A DNA stretch of 60,525 bases from a virus, in the IMG/VR virus record IMGVR_UViG_3300045739_000092, positions 1-60,525 of that record; one strand, 5' to 3'. The notes under the pieces were generated by a model. It was given only the letters and a program-made list of their open reading frames with translations, made no database searches and was not told the DNA's origin. A program made the position numbers and the translations under genes. This document shows, one piece after another, positions 17,532-24,973 of the stretch; position 1 is the stretch's first letter, and the number at the start of each line of letters is the position of its first letter.

Positions 17532-18820
17532 TGGGCAACTACAACCAGCGGATCACTAACGCCTCGGACGAGGGCTACGCCGTCGCCGAGACCAGTTCCT
17601 TCAACAACGCCGTCAATCCCCAGCTTGGGGTCGTAGCAGCGGGAGCGCCATGGGGTCGTCTCCGCAACTATGCCTGGTTCCGCTTTCCGAATGTCACCAT
17701 CCCGCAGGGGGCTGATGTTCACCGTGCCTACATCATGTTCAAGACCACCAACCGGAGTACTTCTCCATACGGTGACATCTACTCCAACATCTACGCTGTC
17801 GATGAGGACAACCACGCAGCCCCGACATCGTTCTCAGAATGGAACACGGATCACGGCCTCCACACCACTGCTTCTGTCGCCTGGGGTCCTTTCGCAGCTT
17901 GGGGGACAGTGGGTATCGGGCTCCGGTTCAAGACTCCGAACATCGCCCCAGTCATAGACGAGGTTGTGAAGAGGGGGGGATGGTCGTCAGGAAACGCCAT
18001 CGGGATCCATATCGAGGGAGACCCAACCGCTCAGACTGAGAACCACTGGTGCGAGGTAGAGGACGTCGAGAACTCTGGGACTTCAGCAGCTCGCCTCTAC
18101 ATCGAGTGGGGAGAAGACCACTTCATCGAAGTCCATGGAGACATCGAGCTCCCTACCTACCAGGAACACGTTTCACCAGACGATGGCTACGACACCGAGA
18201 GCGCCATCAACTACACCAACACCCTGACCCTGGCGGGACGCCAGAACGCCAACTACCTCACTGGGCTGTTGGGGTTCATCTGCCACGCCCCTCAAGGGGC
18301 CACCATCGACAGTGCCTTCGTCCGCTTCCTCACCGTATCGGCAGCCGGCGCTGGCAACACTGTCGACATCGACATCTTCGGGCTGAAGAAGGATGACCAC
18401 ACTTCCCCTACCACTCACGCTGAGGTCGTCACCGATCACGGGCTGCATACCACTGCTTCCGCTCATTGGACTTTCGTCGCCAATAACACAGCAGGGGTTA
18501 CCCAGGACACTCCTGATATCTCGGCTGTCATCCAGGAGATAGTCGATAGACCGGGCTGGGCTCCCGGCAACACCCTTGGTCTGCACATCGAAGGAGTGTC
18601 CCCAACTCCGTCTCTGACATTCCAGCGATGGCAGACCTACGAGACGAACTTCTTCTCAGATGGGAAGGTTGAGCTCGAGCTCTACATTCAGTGGAGCCTC
18701 ACTGGTCCTATCCAGTTGGCGGGGTCGGGGAAAGCAGCCGCTCAGGGAGAAGGCGACTTGACCATTCTCGGCCAACCCTCCACCACCCTAATCGGTTGGG
18801 GTATCCCTATCGGAGCTTAG
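17531..18820 (+). CDS. Tail protein with two tandem beta-sandwich domains and one Ser/Gly repeat
   Basis: 429 residues. Two homologous halves (about 1-190 and 200-385) share the order of a strand-rich start, a VHRAYIMF/IDSAFVRF strand, a conserved TDHGLHTTAS block, an acidic loop, and GGWSSGN/PGWAPGN followed by HIEG. They look like DNRLRE-type fibre domains that bind surfaces. After them a single LAGSGKAAAQGEGDLTIL unit repeats the 20-residue module found many times at 56430-58265. The 3' end overlaps a convergent minus-strand gene by 33 bases. Confidence 0.7.
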   Translation: MGNYNQRITNASDEGYAVAETSSFNNAVNPQLGVVAAGAPWGRLRNYAWFRFPNVTIPQGADVHRAYIMFKTTNRSTSPYGDIYSNIYAVDEDNHAAPTSFSEWNTDHGLHTTASVAWGPFAAWGTVGIGLRFKTPNIAPVIDEVVKRGGWSSGNAIGIHIEGDPTAQTENHWCEVEDVENSGTSAARLYIEWGEDHFIEVHGDIELPTYQEHVSPDDGYDTESAINYTNTLTLAGRQNANYLTGLLGFICHAPQGATIDSAFVRFLTVSAAGAGNTVDIDIFGLKKDDHTSPTTHAEVVTDHGLHTTASAHWTFVANNTAGVTQDTPDISAVIQEIVDRPGWAPGNTLGLHIEGVSPTPSLTFQRWQTYETNFFSDGKVELELYIQWSLTGPIQLAGSGKAAAQGEGDLTILGQPSTTLIGWGIPIGA

Positions 18821-19189
18821 GTGTAGGTTCAGGGGGGCGGGGGGATGCCAGTTGGGGATCATGCCAGCGTCTACCAGTTGATGATGCAGTCGGTCACACC
18901 CCTCTCGGTACATACGAACTCGGTTCTCGAGGTCGGTGAGTCGAGTTCTCATGTAGTCGTTATCGGTTCTCAGCCGCTCCAGGTCGCGCTCGAGCGCCTC
19001 GATTCGTCCCTGGTCGATAGCCGCGTAGGTAGACGTCGCCTGAGCTCGAGCTAGGTCGTAGTCGCCCTCGGACTTCCTTCTACTGAACCACGCCGTCAAC
19101 CAACCCCCGCTGGCTGTCAGTATCCCCAAGACAACTGCAACAAGGGCCTGGTCGATCCCATCACTCACGATCGCCATTCCCACGCTCAA
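18788..19189 (-). CDS. Membrane protein with coiled coil
   Basis: 133 residues. One transmembrane segment near residues 12-33 (ALVAVVLGILTASGGWLTAWF) followed by a basic stop-transfer and a long heptad region (about 40-100: LERDLERLRTDNDYMRTRLTDLENRV). The topology, N-terminal anchor with cytoplasmic or external coil, resembles phage spanin i- or Rz-like proteins and small holin-associated proteins, but it reads against both flanking operons. Start ATG lies within the 3' end of the next upstream minus-strand gene, so the pair is probably co-transcribed. Confidence 0.65.
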   Translation of the reverse strand: MSVGMAIVSDGIDQALVAVVLGILTASGGWLTAWFSRRKSEGDYDLARAQATSTYAAIDQGRIEALERDLERLRTDNDYMRTRLTDLENRVRMYREGCDRLHHQLVDAGMIPNWHPPAPLNLHLSSDRDTPTD

Positions 19190-19487
19190 TGAGCGAGCGG
19201 CTCATGAATCGGAAGCCGAGCCACATCGAATAAACGACTGCCAAGACTCCGACCCGTTGAGCGGTTCGGATTTCTTCTGGAACTGGGTTGTGCAAGAAAG
19301 CTGCCACGATGTAGGTCAATCCAAGGAAGCTGGTCGTTGCCCAAAGGAACTGCATGTAGGGCAGAGCCTTCGGCCTGTACGCGTGGTGAGCAACCCGGGT
19401 GCCGTAGTAACCGATGTAAATCAGTGCTGCTCCGGCGAGAATCCTCGTCCAGAATCCAAAACCCCAGAGATGGTGGAGAGCTACCAC
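19161..19487 (-). CDS. Small three-pass membrane protein
   Basis: 108 residues with three hydrophobic segments (about 10-30, 45-65, 78-95) and a charged end. GTG start with no clear SD. It overlaps the 133-residue membrane gene by 29 bases and is divergent from the endolysin gene, separated by about 33 bases. It may be a holin-like or membrane-modifying protein. Being inverted between tail and lysis genes suggests a moron-type insertion. Confidence 0.55.
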   Translation of the reverse strand: MVALHHLWGFGFWTRILAGAALIYIGYYGTRVAHHAYRPKALPYMQFLWATTSFLGLTYIVAAFLHNPVPEEIRTAQRVGVLAVVYSMWLGFRFMSRSLIERGNGDRE

Positions 19488-19520
19488 GGATGGATAGTAG
19501 AACGTGGTAGCCTCAGATTC

Positions 19521-20273
19521 GTGGCTTGGCAGCTAAGCGGATACGACGCCATCGAGCCGTTCAAGGGACCATGGCGAGTGGGGGAATCCATCAAGGTTCT
19601 CGCCCTAGCCATCGACGCCCTTGCCCCGGATCGGAACAGGAGCTCCGATGGCACCAAGGGGAACGAGGCCCACCAGACGTACCGCTCCGACCACAACCCC
19701 TGGGTGAAGGACGGAACTACCGGGGTAGTAACGGCTATCGACATCACCCACGATCCTGACGGTGGTGCCGACATGGGGGCCATCACCGAGAGGGTCCGCC
19801 TGGCTCGCCACCCTGTGGTGAAATACGTAATCCACGCGTCGAAGATCTTCGCGTCGTACCACAGGGACCACCGACCGGCCTGGGAGTGGGGACCGTATAC
19901 AGGTTCGTCTCCTCACACACATCACGCTCACTTCTCTGTACTCTCAGACAACTTCGATGACACCACACCTTGGCCGCTGACCGAGGAGGAAGGCGACGAC
20001 ATGGCAACATTCGTGGATAGCATCACTGCCATCACGTGGCACCAGATGGGGCGGCTCTTTCCCGAAGACCCCAACTTCGGCTCCTACTACTCACCGGGAG
20101 GTGGGGTCGAGGCCGAAGCTGACCCAACGGCCTCGCGCGTCAACGCCTACAATGTCTGGATGCAGCGGTTGTCTGCGAGAGACAACACCCTTCCTCCTCA
20201 CTCCCATCCCCTCCCCGCTCACAACCATGTCCTCCCTGCCCATTCTCACAATGTCTCAGGAAAGGCAACCTAA
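19521..20273 (+). CDS. Endolysin, M15-type peptidase with His-rich tail
   Basis: 250 residues from GTG 19521; the frame extends upstream but that part is antisense to a membrane gene. The SDGTKGNEAHQTYRSDHNPW start, AIDITHDP and PHTHHAHFSV give the zinc-binding H/D/H set of VanY-like (M15) peptidases that cut peptidoglycan cross-bridges; actinophage lysins of this type share these blocks. The last 40 residues contain LPPHSHPLPAHNHVLPAHSH, a run of HxH pairs like metal-binding stems of fibre proteins. A holin gene follows at once. Confidence 0.75.
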   Translation: MAWQLSGYDAIEPFKGPWRVGESIKVLALAIDALAPDRNRSSDGTKGNEAHQTYRSDHNPWVKDGTTGVVTAIDITHDPDGGADMGAITERVRLARHPVVKYVIHASKIFASYHRDHRPAWEWGPYTGSSPHTHHAHFSVLSDNFDDTTPWPLTEEEGDDMATFVDSITAITWHQMGRLFPEDPNFGSYYSPGGGVEAEADPTASRVNAYNVWMQRLSARDNTLPPHSHPLPAHNHVLPAHSHNVSGKAT

Positions 20274-20579
20274 ATGGCTGATCTAGCGTTCCTGTCGGCG
20301 GTCGTGTATGCGATCGTCTATGCCCTGAAGGAGCAGTTCGGACTCCAAGGGCACTACACCCGCCTGGCGGCTATCGCTTTGGGCCTCCTCATCGCCTTCA
20401 CGGCGGAGGTTCGGATGCTGACCGAGTACTCGGTCCCCTACTGGGTGGACGCATTCTTCACCGGACTAGCGATCGGACTGGGCCTCCCCAGTGTGTTCCA
20501 CAAGGCCACCCAGGCTGTGTCGAGAGTTGGCGAGTTCGCCTCCGGATCCTTCATAGTCGGAGAAACCGAAACGGACTAG
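20274..20579 (+). CDS. Holin-like membrane protein
   Basis: 101 residues; starts at the base after the endolysin stop. Hydrophobic stretches near residues 5-18, 30-45 and 55-75 (FLSAVVYAIVYAL; LAAIALGLLIAF; YWVDAFFTGLAIGLGL) are separated by short charged loops, with a polar C-terminus. Size, topology and position after the lysin are those of phage holins, which open the membrane for the endolysin. Ends 3 bases into the convergent uracil-DNA glycosylase gene. Confidence 0.7.
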   Translation: MADLAFLSAVVYAIVYALKEQFGLQGHYTRLAAIALGLLIAFTAEVRMLTEYSVPYWVDAFFTGLAIGLGLPSVFHKATQAVSRVGEFASGSFIVGETETD

Positions 20580-21517
20580 CTGACTACCACACCGTCGACG
20601 TTGGTCTTGATGGTGTGGATGGCACGAAGCATCGTCATATTGATCTGACGAGCGCGTCCGAGCATCCCGATACGGAGGAGCTCTTCAAGAGAGTAGCGGG
20701 GATAGTTGAGGCTGGACACTGAGGAGGGAACCTTGGTGGTTTCGTCCTTCGTGACTACCAACTTGTCGGAGAGTATGGCTGAGTAGAGAATGGCCCATCC
20801 CTGTTTGGAGATGGCTTCTGAGAAGTCCCTCTTCTCTATCTCTATTGACCTGGGGACCAGCTCTGACGGCCAGGAGAGGGGCTCGTAACCATCGAGGATC
20901 TTCTTGGCTAGAGCCATGTCTTCCCCGAGTTCAGAGTAGTCGCCCATACGGAGGTAATAGGCAGGGTGCTTCATGGGGAGAACGAGCCGACCTTCTCGGA
21001 AGACCGGTTTGCCCCTCACTGCCCCGATGTTGACCTCCGATTCGAGGACTCGCCGGGTAGCGACAGCGCCCATAGGGATGACCAACCAGGCACCAGAGAT
21101 GTCTAGTTGCTGCTCGAAGAAGGGACGACAGGCTCGGACCTCCTCGAGATTGGGATCCCGGTTCTTGGGGGGTCGGCAGCAAACCGTGTTCATGACGAAC
21201 ACTTCCTTGCGCTTGATCCCTACCTGCTTCAAGGTGTTGTCCAGTAACTTCCCCGACCTCCCTACGAACGGTATTCCCTTCATGTCCTCGTTGTACCCAG
21301 GTCCCTCCCCGATGATGGCGATGGGCCACGGGCCATGAATAGGACCTGACCATGGCACCGCTTGGGATCGAGACTCACTGAGAGGGCAGAGCTCGCATTC
21401 TTCAATGGCACGGCGGAGCTTGTTTCCTTTGAGCTCCCTCATGTAGTGCTTCCTCTTGTCGGGTGAGGGGGTGAGCTTGGCAGCCTTGAGAAGTTGAGCG
21501 TCACTCAGAAATGCCAT
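20576..21517 (-). CDS. Uracil-DNA glycosylase, family 4-like (Fe-S)
   Basis: 313 residues from ATG 21517, overlapping the transglycosylase gene by 13 bases. Iron-sulphur ligands are seen as CELC (Cys41, Cys44) and CCRPPKNRDPNLEEVRAC; the CRPPxNRxP spacing is the family 4 hallmark. Glycosylase motifs are GEGPGYNED and, near the C-terminal side, MKHPAYYL. Members are usually about 200 residues; the extra C-terminal 110 residues have no recognised domain. A phage enzyme would remove uracil from replicating DNA, or recycle host DNA. Confidence 0.85.
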   Translation of the reverse strand: MAFLSDAQLLKAAKLTPSPDKRKHYMRELKGNKLRRAIEECELCPLSESRSQAVPWSGPIHGPWPIAIIGEGPGYNEDMKGIPFVGRSGKLLDNTLKQVGIKRKEVFVMNTVCCRPPKNRDPNLEEVRACRPFFEQQLDISGAWLVIPMGAVATRRVLESEVNIGAVRGKPVFREGRLVLPMKHPAYYLRMGDYSELGEDMALAKKILDGYEPLSWPSELVPRSIEIEKRDFSEAISKQGWAILYSAILSDKLVVTKDETTKVPSSVSSLNYPRYSLEELLRIGMLGRARQINMTMLRAIHTIKTNVDGVVVS

Positions 21518-22074
21518 TGCGACCCATCTGGTTGGCAGACCCAATGCCCCCAGTTGGGAGCTGACCCGGCTCGAGGATGGCCCTGCGTCCATATCGACGC
21601 TGCTAGGGCGATGTTCTGCTCTGGATCGAAAGGGTCGAAACCCGATGTGTGCCAGAGGCCAACTATCTGGAACAATCCAGAAGCCCCGCTCGGGTTGTAG
21701 GCGTTGGGATCGCCTCGGCTCTCACACCACAGGACGTTGAGAGCTCCATCTACTGCCCATGCGGGGAAGTACTGCGAGACCAGATCCCGCCAGGCTTCGG
21801 CCCCGCCGGCAGGTGGTGAAGTGTTCCGAATAGGTGTCTGTTTCACGTCACGCGAAACAGCAGGGGGAGACGGAACGAAGTAGGGGCCGTTGAGCTCCTC
21901 GAGAGCCTGCCGCTCCTTCAACCTGTCATAGTGTTCGAGCCGTGCCTCGAGACGCTCGGTTGTCAAGACCCCTTCGTCGGGCTCGGTCTCATAGTAGGAG
22001 AAGGCACTCTCAGCCGGCCGGCACATGACCAACACCAGAACGAGAGCGAAGAACCAGACGAACAAGAGCCTCAT
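21505..22074 (-). CDS. Secreted lytic transglycosylase-like protein
   Basis: 189 residues. Residues 1-24 form a signal peptide (basic start, VWFFALVLVLVM core, AESA cleavage region). After a linker, an SLT-like domain starts near residue 93 with catalytic Glu118 in WCESRGDPNAYNPSGASGLFQI, the sequence block of transglycosylase/Rpf-like muralytic enzymes. It is not a virion gene by location; secretion would let it remodel the host wall from outside. ATG overlaps the stop of the 27-residue ORF upstream (ATGA). Confidence 0.8.
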   Translation of the reverse strand: MRLLFVWFFALVLVLVMCRPAESAFSYYETEPDEGVLTTERLEARLEHYDRLKERQALEELNGPYFVPSPPAVSRDVKQTPIRNTSPPAGGAEAWRDLVSQYFPAWAVDGALNVLWCESRGDPNAYNPSGASGLFQIVGLWHTSGFDPFDPEQNIALAASIWTQGHPRAGSAPNWGHWVCQPDGSQWHF

Positions 22075-22154
22075 CTGGTGAGCAGCCAGACCAGACCAAC
22101 AGCGCAACCGATGAACCACGCGTAGATGAGAATGGTTTGGTGTAGGGGCTCCAC
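22071..22154 (-). CDS. 27-residue single-pass membrane peptide
   Basis: GTG start with a near-perfect SD (CGGAGGTATCCGTG). After a polar 7-residue start comes a continuous hydrophobic helix (ILIYAWFIGCAVGLVWLL) and a final Thr-Arg. The TGA overlaps the transglycosylase ATG, so the pair is coupled. It is too short for homology; a membrane accessory of the secreted muralytic enzyme is a guess from coupling. Confidence 0.6.
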   Translation of the reverse strand: MEPLHQTILIYAWFIGCAVGLVWLLTR

Positions 22155-22197
22155 GGATACCTCCGTGAGTGGAGAGAACCCCAGTTTAGGAGGGGAG

Positions 22198-22395
22198 TCA
22201 TCGGCCAAGAGCGTTTGCTGCTCGCATCCCAAGTTCCCAAGACATTAGAAAGTCAGCCACGACTACAACGACCACCTTCCCGTAGCGTTGGTTGTCGACC
22301 CATGTGAGGGAGTAGTCCTCTCCCTTATAGGTCCCAGACGAGTACCACAGTCGATAGTTATCTGATTCTGCCTTTGGCATGAAGTTCTCTGACAT
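22198..22395 (-). CDS. Small hypothetical protein
   Basis: 65 residues from ATG 22395 (alternative ATG 22380; neither has a strong SD). Contains a YRLWYSSGTYKGEDYSLTWV beta-like segment followed by KVVVVVVADFLMSWELGMRAANALG, a strand-helix pattern. No family recognised. It overlaps the preceding membrane gene by 38 bases. Confidence 0.5.
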   Translation of the reverse strand: MSENFMPKAESDNYRLWYSSGTYKGEDYSLTWVDNQRYGKVVVVVVADFLMSWELGMRAANALGR

Positions 22396-22837
22396 AGGAG
22401 AAGTAGGTTCTTCCTGGCACAAGATCGAACTGAGGAAGGATCTCAGCAGTAGAGCTCACTCCGGTCTTGGTCTCGAAATCGGTTGGGGTATCGCAGTCCA
22501 GTACGTTCCAGATCCCTTCTACCCCATCATCCAAACAGGCGCCACCGCCTAGGTCTACAGCCCCTTCCTCCAACACTGGAACCTGGCAGTTGGTACACCA
22601 CTGAGGAGCCACGGGTGTCTGGTCGGCAGCAGGAGCTTCGCCCCACCCTGGAGGCAGGCTCAACAGGGTGTGGTGCTCGCTGCCCTCAACATTCCCGGTC
22701 ATGAGCGGGATCGGGCCGAACGCCGCCAGAAGGCACACAAGGGCTAGCCAGAGTCGATCCCGGTACACAACGAACGTCGCCGCCAGCGCACACCACACCA
22801 GGGTCCACAGCAGTCCGACGACGATGAGGATGGTCAT
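22358..22837 (-). CDS. Membrane protein with extracytoplasmic domain
   Basis: 159 residues from ATG 22837. Two transmembrane segments close together (about 3-24 and 30-46: ILIVVGLLWTLVWCALAATFVVY; LWLALVCLLAAFGPIPL), then a loop with WCTNCQVPV and two more cysteines, and a YFSYVREL end. The ATG overlaps the stop of the 44-residue gene upstream (ATGA). Role unknown. Confidence 0.6.
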   Translation of the reverse strand: MTILIVVGLLWTLVWCALAATFVVYRDRLWLALVCLLAAFGPIPLMTGNVEGSEHHTLLSLPPGWGEAPAADQTPVAPQWCTNCQVPVLEEGAVDLGGGACLDDGVEGIWNVLDCDTPTDFETKTGVSSTAEILPQFDLVPGRTYFSYVRELHAKGRIR

Positions 22838-22968
22838 TGAGAACACTCCTTCGTGTGTCCTGTTACCCCCCCACATTCGTCGCACTCTCCCCTCGTGCCT
22901 ACATGGACAAGTGCCCAGGCGAAGATGAGCCCACCTAGCCACGCTCCGATGATGGTGGGTATCGTCAT
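22834..22968 (-). CDS. 44-residue membrane/zinc-motif peptide
   Basis: ATG preceded by the repeated junction sequence (GAAGGGAGCGAGAA). A single hydrophobic helix (IIGAWLGGLIFAWALVHV) is followed by ECDECGGVTGHTKECSQ, four-ligand zinc-like spacing. Both ends overlap neighbours as ATGA. It is the promoter-distal end of the junction-repeat gene array. Confidence 0.6.
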   Translation of the reverse strand: MTIPTIIGAWLGGLIFAWALVHVGTRGECDECGGVTGHTKECSQ

Positions 22969-23171
22969 TTCTCGCTCCCTTCGATGATGCCCAGTCGCTC
23001 GCGCAGGTCATGGGGAAGACCCTGGTCGTCCTCGGCCCACGCCAAGACCTCCACCCAGTCAGCCCACGGCAGCACAGCGTAGATGCCAGAACCGCCCTCT
23101 ATCTCTAGCACGTAATGCTCCTGCCCTTCGCTGATGCCGTCCAGTATCGCCTCGACCTTCTTGACGCTCAT
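22965..23171 (-). CDS. Small protein of the junction-repeat array (KVxAxL family)
   Basis: 68 residues, MSVKKVEAILDGISEGQEHYVLEIEGGSGIYAVLP then an acidic helix. It is a paralogue of the array member at 23392-23652 over the first 35 residues (KVxAxLxGxSExxYxxEVxxxGxYxVxP). Ends GIIEGSEK where the shared junction DNA encodes its last residues. Function unknown. Confidence 0.6.
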   Translation of the reverse strand: MSVKKVEAILDGISEGQEHYVLEIEGGSGIYAVLPWADWVEVLAWAEDDQGLPHDLRERLGIIEGSEK

Positions 23172-23395
23172 TCCTCGCTCCCTTCGATGATGCGGTAGTT
23201 CGACCGACGCAGCGACCGCAGCCGCCGTTGAGCCTTCCACTCAGCCCGGCGACGACTTCGGTACAGAATGGGAGACCCGGTGTGGCTCCATGTCTTCCAC
23301 GAATCGCCCCCAGCGGACCAGCGGACCAGCGGGGCGTCCGCTACAGGTTGCCACCTCACGTGGCCCTCGTCGTTCACCCACTTCCTGACACTCAC
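23168..23395 (-). CDS. Small basic protein of the junction-repeat array
   Basis: 75 residues, GTG start just after a junction repeat. WVNDEGHVRWQPV and a very basic ILYRSRRRAEWKAQRRLRSLRRSNYR end, followed by IIEGSEE encoded by the next junction copy. The Arg-rich segment suggests nucleic-acid or membrane contact. No homologue recognised. Confidence 0.55.
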   Translation of the reverse strand: MSVRKWVNDEGHVRWQPVADAPLVRWSAGGDSWKTWSHTGSPILYRSRRRAEWKAQRRLRSLRRSNYRIIEGSEE

Positions 23396-23652
23396 TCCTC
23401 GCTCCCTTCGATGATGGCGATGACCTCCTCCACTTGACTGTTGCTCAGCCCACCCGGAACATTCCCTGCTCTGAGTGTCTCCACCGCCTTCTTGATGCGG
23501 TTGCGCTCCGCCTCTCGTACATCGCCCACCAAGTTCTGATTGTGTCCCTCCGGCACGATGTAGTAGGTGCCGGGGGGTACGTCTACCTCGATGCGATATC
23601 CGGTTTCTGATAGGCCAAACAGTGTCGCCTTGACCTTCCTCACCTCACTCAT
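23392..23652 (-). CDS. Small protein of the array with KVxAxL and ERxRIKKAVE segments
   Basis: 86 residues from ATG 23652. First half is paralogous to 22965-23171; second half has EAERNRIKKAVETLRAG, a helical motif repeated in three other array members (24265-24537, 24770-24973, 24970-25185). This chimera of two recurring parts fits reshuffling of small modules. Ends IAIIEGSEE. Confidence 0.6.
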   Translation of the reverse strand: MSEVRKVKATLFGLSETGYRIEVDVPPGTYYIVPEGHNQNLVGDVREAERNRIKKAVETLRAGNVPGGLSNSQVEEVIAIIEGSEE

Positions 23653-23887
23653 CCCTCGCTCCCTTCGATGATGGCGAAGTCCTCGTTCCCTTCGGGGGGA
23701 AGTGCCGCCAGCACACATCTTTGGAGGGTCCATCTGTGACGCGACCTGACTTCTCGTAGCGCCATCCGTGTATCCTCGCCCGCCGCCGAGCCTGGGGAAC
23801 GTCGTTGGCCCCCGGCACGCGCCTGCTTTGGCCGCACACATCGCAGATGAGGGTGATGCGAACGTACGTCGTCTTCTGGTAGCTCAC
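23645..23887 (-). CDS. Small zinc-motif protein of the array
   Basis: 80 residues, GTG start. VRITLICDVCGQSRRVPG, ARRRARIHGWRYEKSG and KDVCWRHFPP are the two cysteine pairs and central ARRxAxxxGW helix seen in many small phage zinc proteins. Another frame over the same DNA ends AIIEGSEG, but lacks these features. Because the junction repeat is read here as SPSSKGARDE, this gene shows the repeat is not a peptide tag. Confidence 0.6.
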   Translation of the reverse strand: MSYQKTTYVRITLICDVCGQSRRVPGANDVPQARRRARIHGWRYEKSGRVTDGPSKDVCWRHFPPKGTRTSPSSKGARDE

Positions 23888-24090
23888 TCCTCGCTCCCTT
23901 CAATGAGTACAGCGAGGGCCGCATACGAGGTATCAGACCCCAGGTGGACAAGTGGCCGGGGGTCAGGCTGACTACCTGAAACGCCACGGTCGGGCTTGCC
24001 CGCACCGCCGCCGTCCCCCCCGCCCGCCATTGGGCGGGGCAGATAGTCCAAGGCTTGTCCCATTCGCTCTACGGCCCTCGCTCTACTCAC
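23884..24090 (-). CDS. Small Gly/Pro-rich protein of the array
   Basis: 68 residues, GTG start preceded by GAGAAGAGAA, a diverged junction. A short helix (AVERMGQALDYLP) is followed by a Gly/Asp/Pro-rich linker and the C-terminal LIEGSEE. No family recognised; the coding call rests on overlaps with both neighbours and on the junction repeat. Confidence 0.45.
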   Translation of the reverse strand: MSRARAVERMGQALDYLPRPMAGGGDGGGAGKPDRGVSGSQPDPRPLVHLGSDTSYAALAVLIEGSEE

Positions 24091-24275
24091 TTCTCTTCTC
24101 GCAACCAGCTTCGTACCACGTTGAACGGTTCCCCGACGATCTTGGCGATGTCTGCGATCTTCATACCGTGTTCATAACGTAGATGCTTCGCCAGGGGGGG
24201 CTTCCAGTAGCCGCCATCATGGGGGTTGCCACTCATGTTGGCCCACGGTGTTCCTGTGTATCCGTCAGGACTCAT
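24087..24275 (-). CDS. Small helix-turn-helix protein
   Basis: 62 residues from ATG 24275. LAKHLRYEHGMKIADIAKIVGEPFNVVRSWLREEK is a compact HTH ending with the recognition helix, like resolvase/transposase-type or MerR-like minimal domains. Placed inside the array, it could regulate the minus-strand operon. The stop overlaps the next GTG. Confidence 0.6.
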   Translation of the reverse strand: MSPDGYTGTPWANMSGNPHDGGYWKPPLAKHLRYEHGMKIADIAKIVGEPFNVVRSWLREEK

Positions 24276-24537
24276 CCTCGCTCCCTTCGCTCGGCCATCC
24301 ATTGATGATGGCGAGGGCGTCACCAAGGGCGCAGTCACGGCAATCACACCCTGCTGCTCCCACGGGGGACTGCCGATACTCCTCCACCGCCTTCTTGATC
24401 CGCTGGCGCTCGTCGGCGCGGCCCTTGTCGTAGGCCGCTTGGTACGGGTTCACTCCTCGCCGGGGCCTCCGGGACTTTCCTTCTGCTAGTCCGTCATCGA
24501 ATCCCCGCTGGTAGTCGGCGTTCGCTGCTGTCCTCAT
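24265..24537 (-). CDS. Array protein with ERQRIKKAVE helix and Cys pair
   Basis: 90 residues from ATG 24537. YQRGFDDGLAEGK and YQAAYDKGRADERQRIKKAVEEYRQ are two repeat-like amphipathic helices; CDCRDC follows. The ADERQRIKKAVE segment recurs in three other array genes. Ends with SEGSEDES, a variant of the shared end. Unknown function. Confidence 0.6.
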   Translation of the reverse strand: MRTAANADYQRGFDDGLAEGKSRRPRRGVNPYQAAYDKGRADERQRIKKAVEEYRQSPVGAAGCDCRDCALGDALAIINGWPSEGSEDES

Positions 24538-24773
24538 TCCTCGCTCCCTTCGATGGCGGCTGGCATCGTTCCCCGAACCAAGGCAGCGAACATAGGCATT
24601 CGACGCATCGCCTCCGATATCGGGACATACTCCCACTCCGTTCCGAACGGCCCTGCGCCCGTGGGTAGAACCTCGACTAGGGAGTGGCATGACAGCGACT
24701 CGCCGCAACTCTCGCAGTGGTCGAGAGATTGTCCCATCCACGAGAAGCCATGAACACTTCGATTCCTACTCAC
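24534..24773 (-). CDS. Small array protein with Cys cluster
   Basis: 79 residues, GTG start. HCESCGESLSCHSLVEV gives a cysteine cluster able to bind zinc; later EWEYVPISEAMRRMPMFAALV and the end AAIEGSEE. ATGA/GTGA overlaps on both sides. No named family. Confidence 0.55.
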   Translation of the reverse strand: MSRNRSVHGFSWMGQSLDHCESCGESLSCHSLVEVLPTGAGPFGTEWEYVPISEAMRRMPMFAALVRGTMPAAIEGSEE

Positions 24774-24973
24774 TCCTCGCTCCCTTCGATGGCGACCAGA
24801 GCCACCGGCCCAGCGTCGTGTTCCTCACCGAAAGGGCAGAAGAGGGCTTGCCGCTTGTGGCGGTAGCACCACCACGTCGTCGGGGCGGCGCTGCGAATGC
24901 GCTCCCGCTCGTCCCGCCGGGCCTCGGCCACCTTGCGGGCGACGTACTCCCAGTTGTACCACCTCCGAATCAC
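24770..24973 (-). CDS. Array protein, YVARKxAEARR family
   Basis: 67 residues, GTG start. WEYVARKVAEARRDERERIRSA is almost the same as the N-terminal helix of 24970-25185 (EEYVARKMAEARKAERQRIRKA), showing recent paralogy. CYRHKRQALFCPFGEEH may bind metal. Ends AIEGSEE. Confidence 0.6.
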   Translation of the reverse strand: MIRRWYNWEYVARKVAEARRDERERIRSAAPTTWWCYRHKRQALFCPFGEEHDAGPVALVAIEGSEE

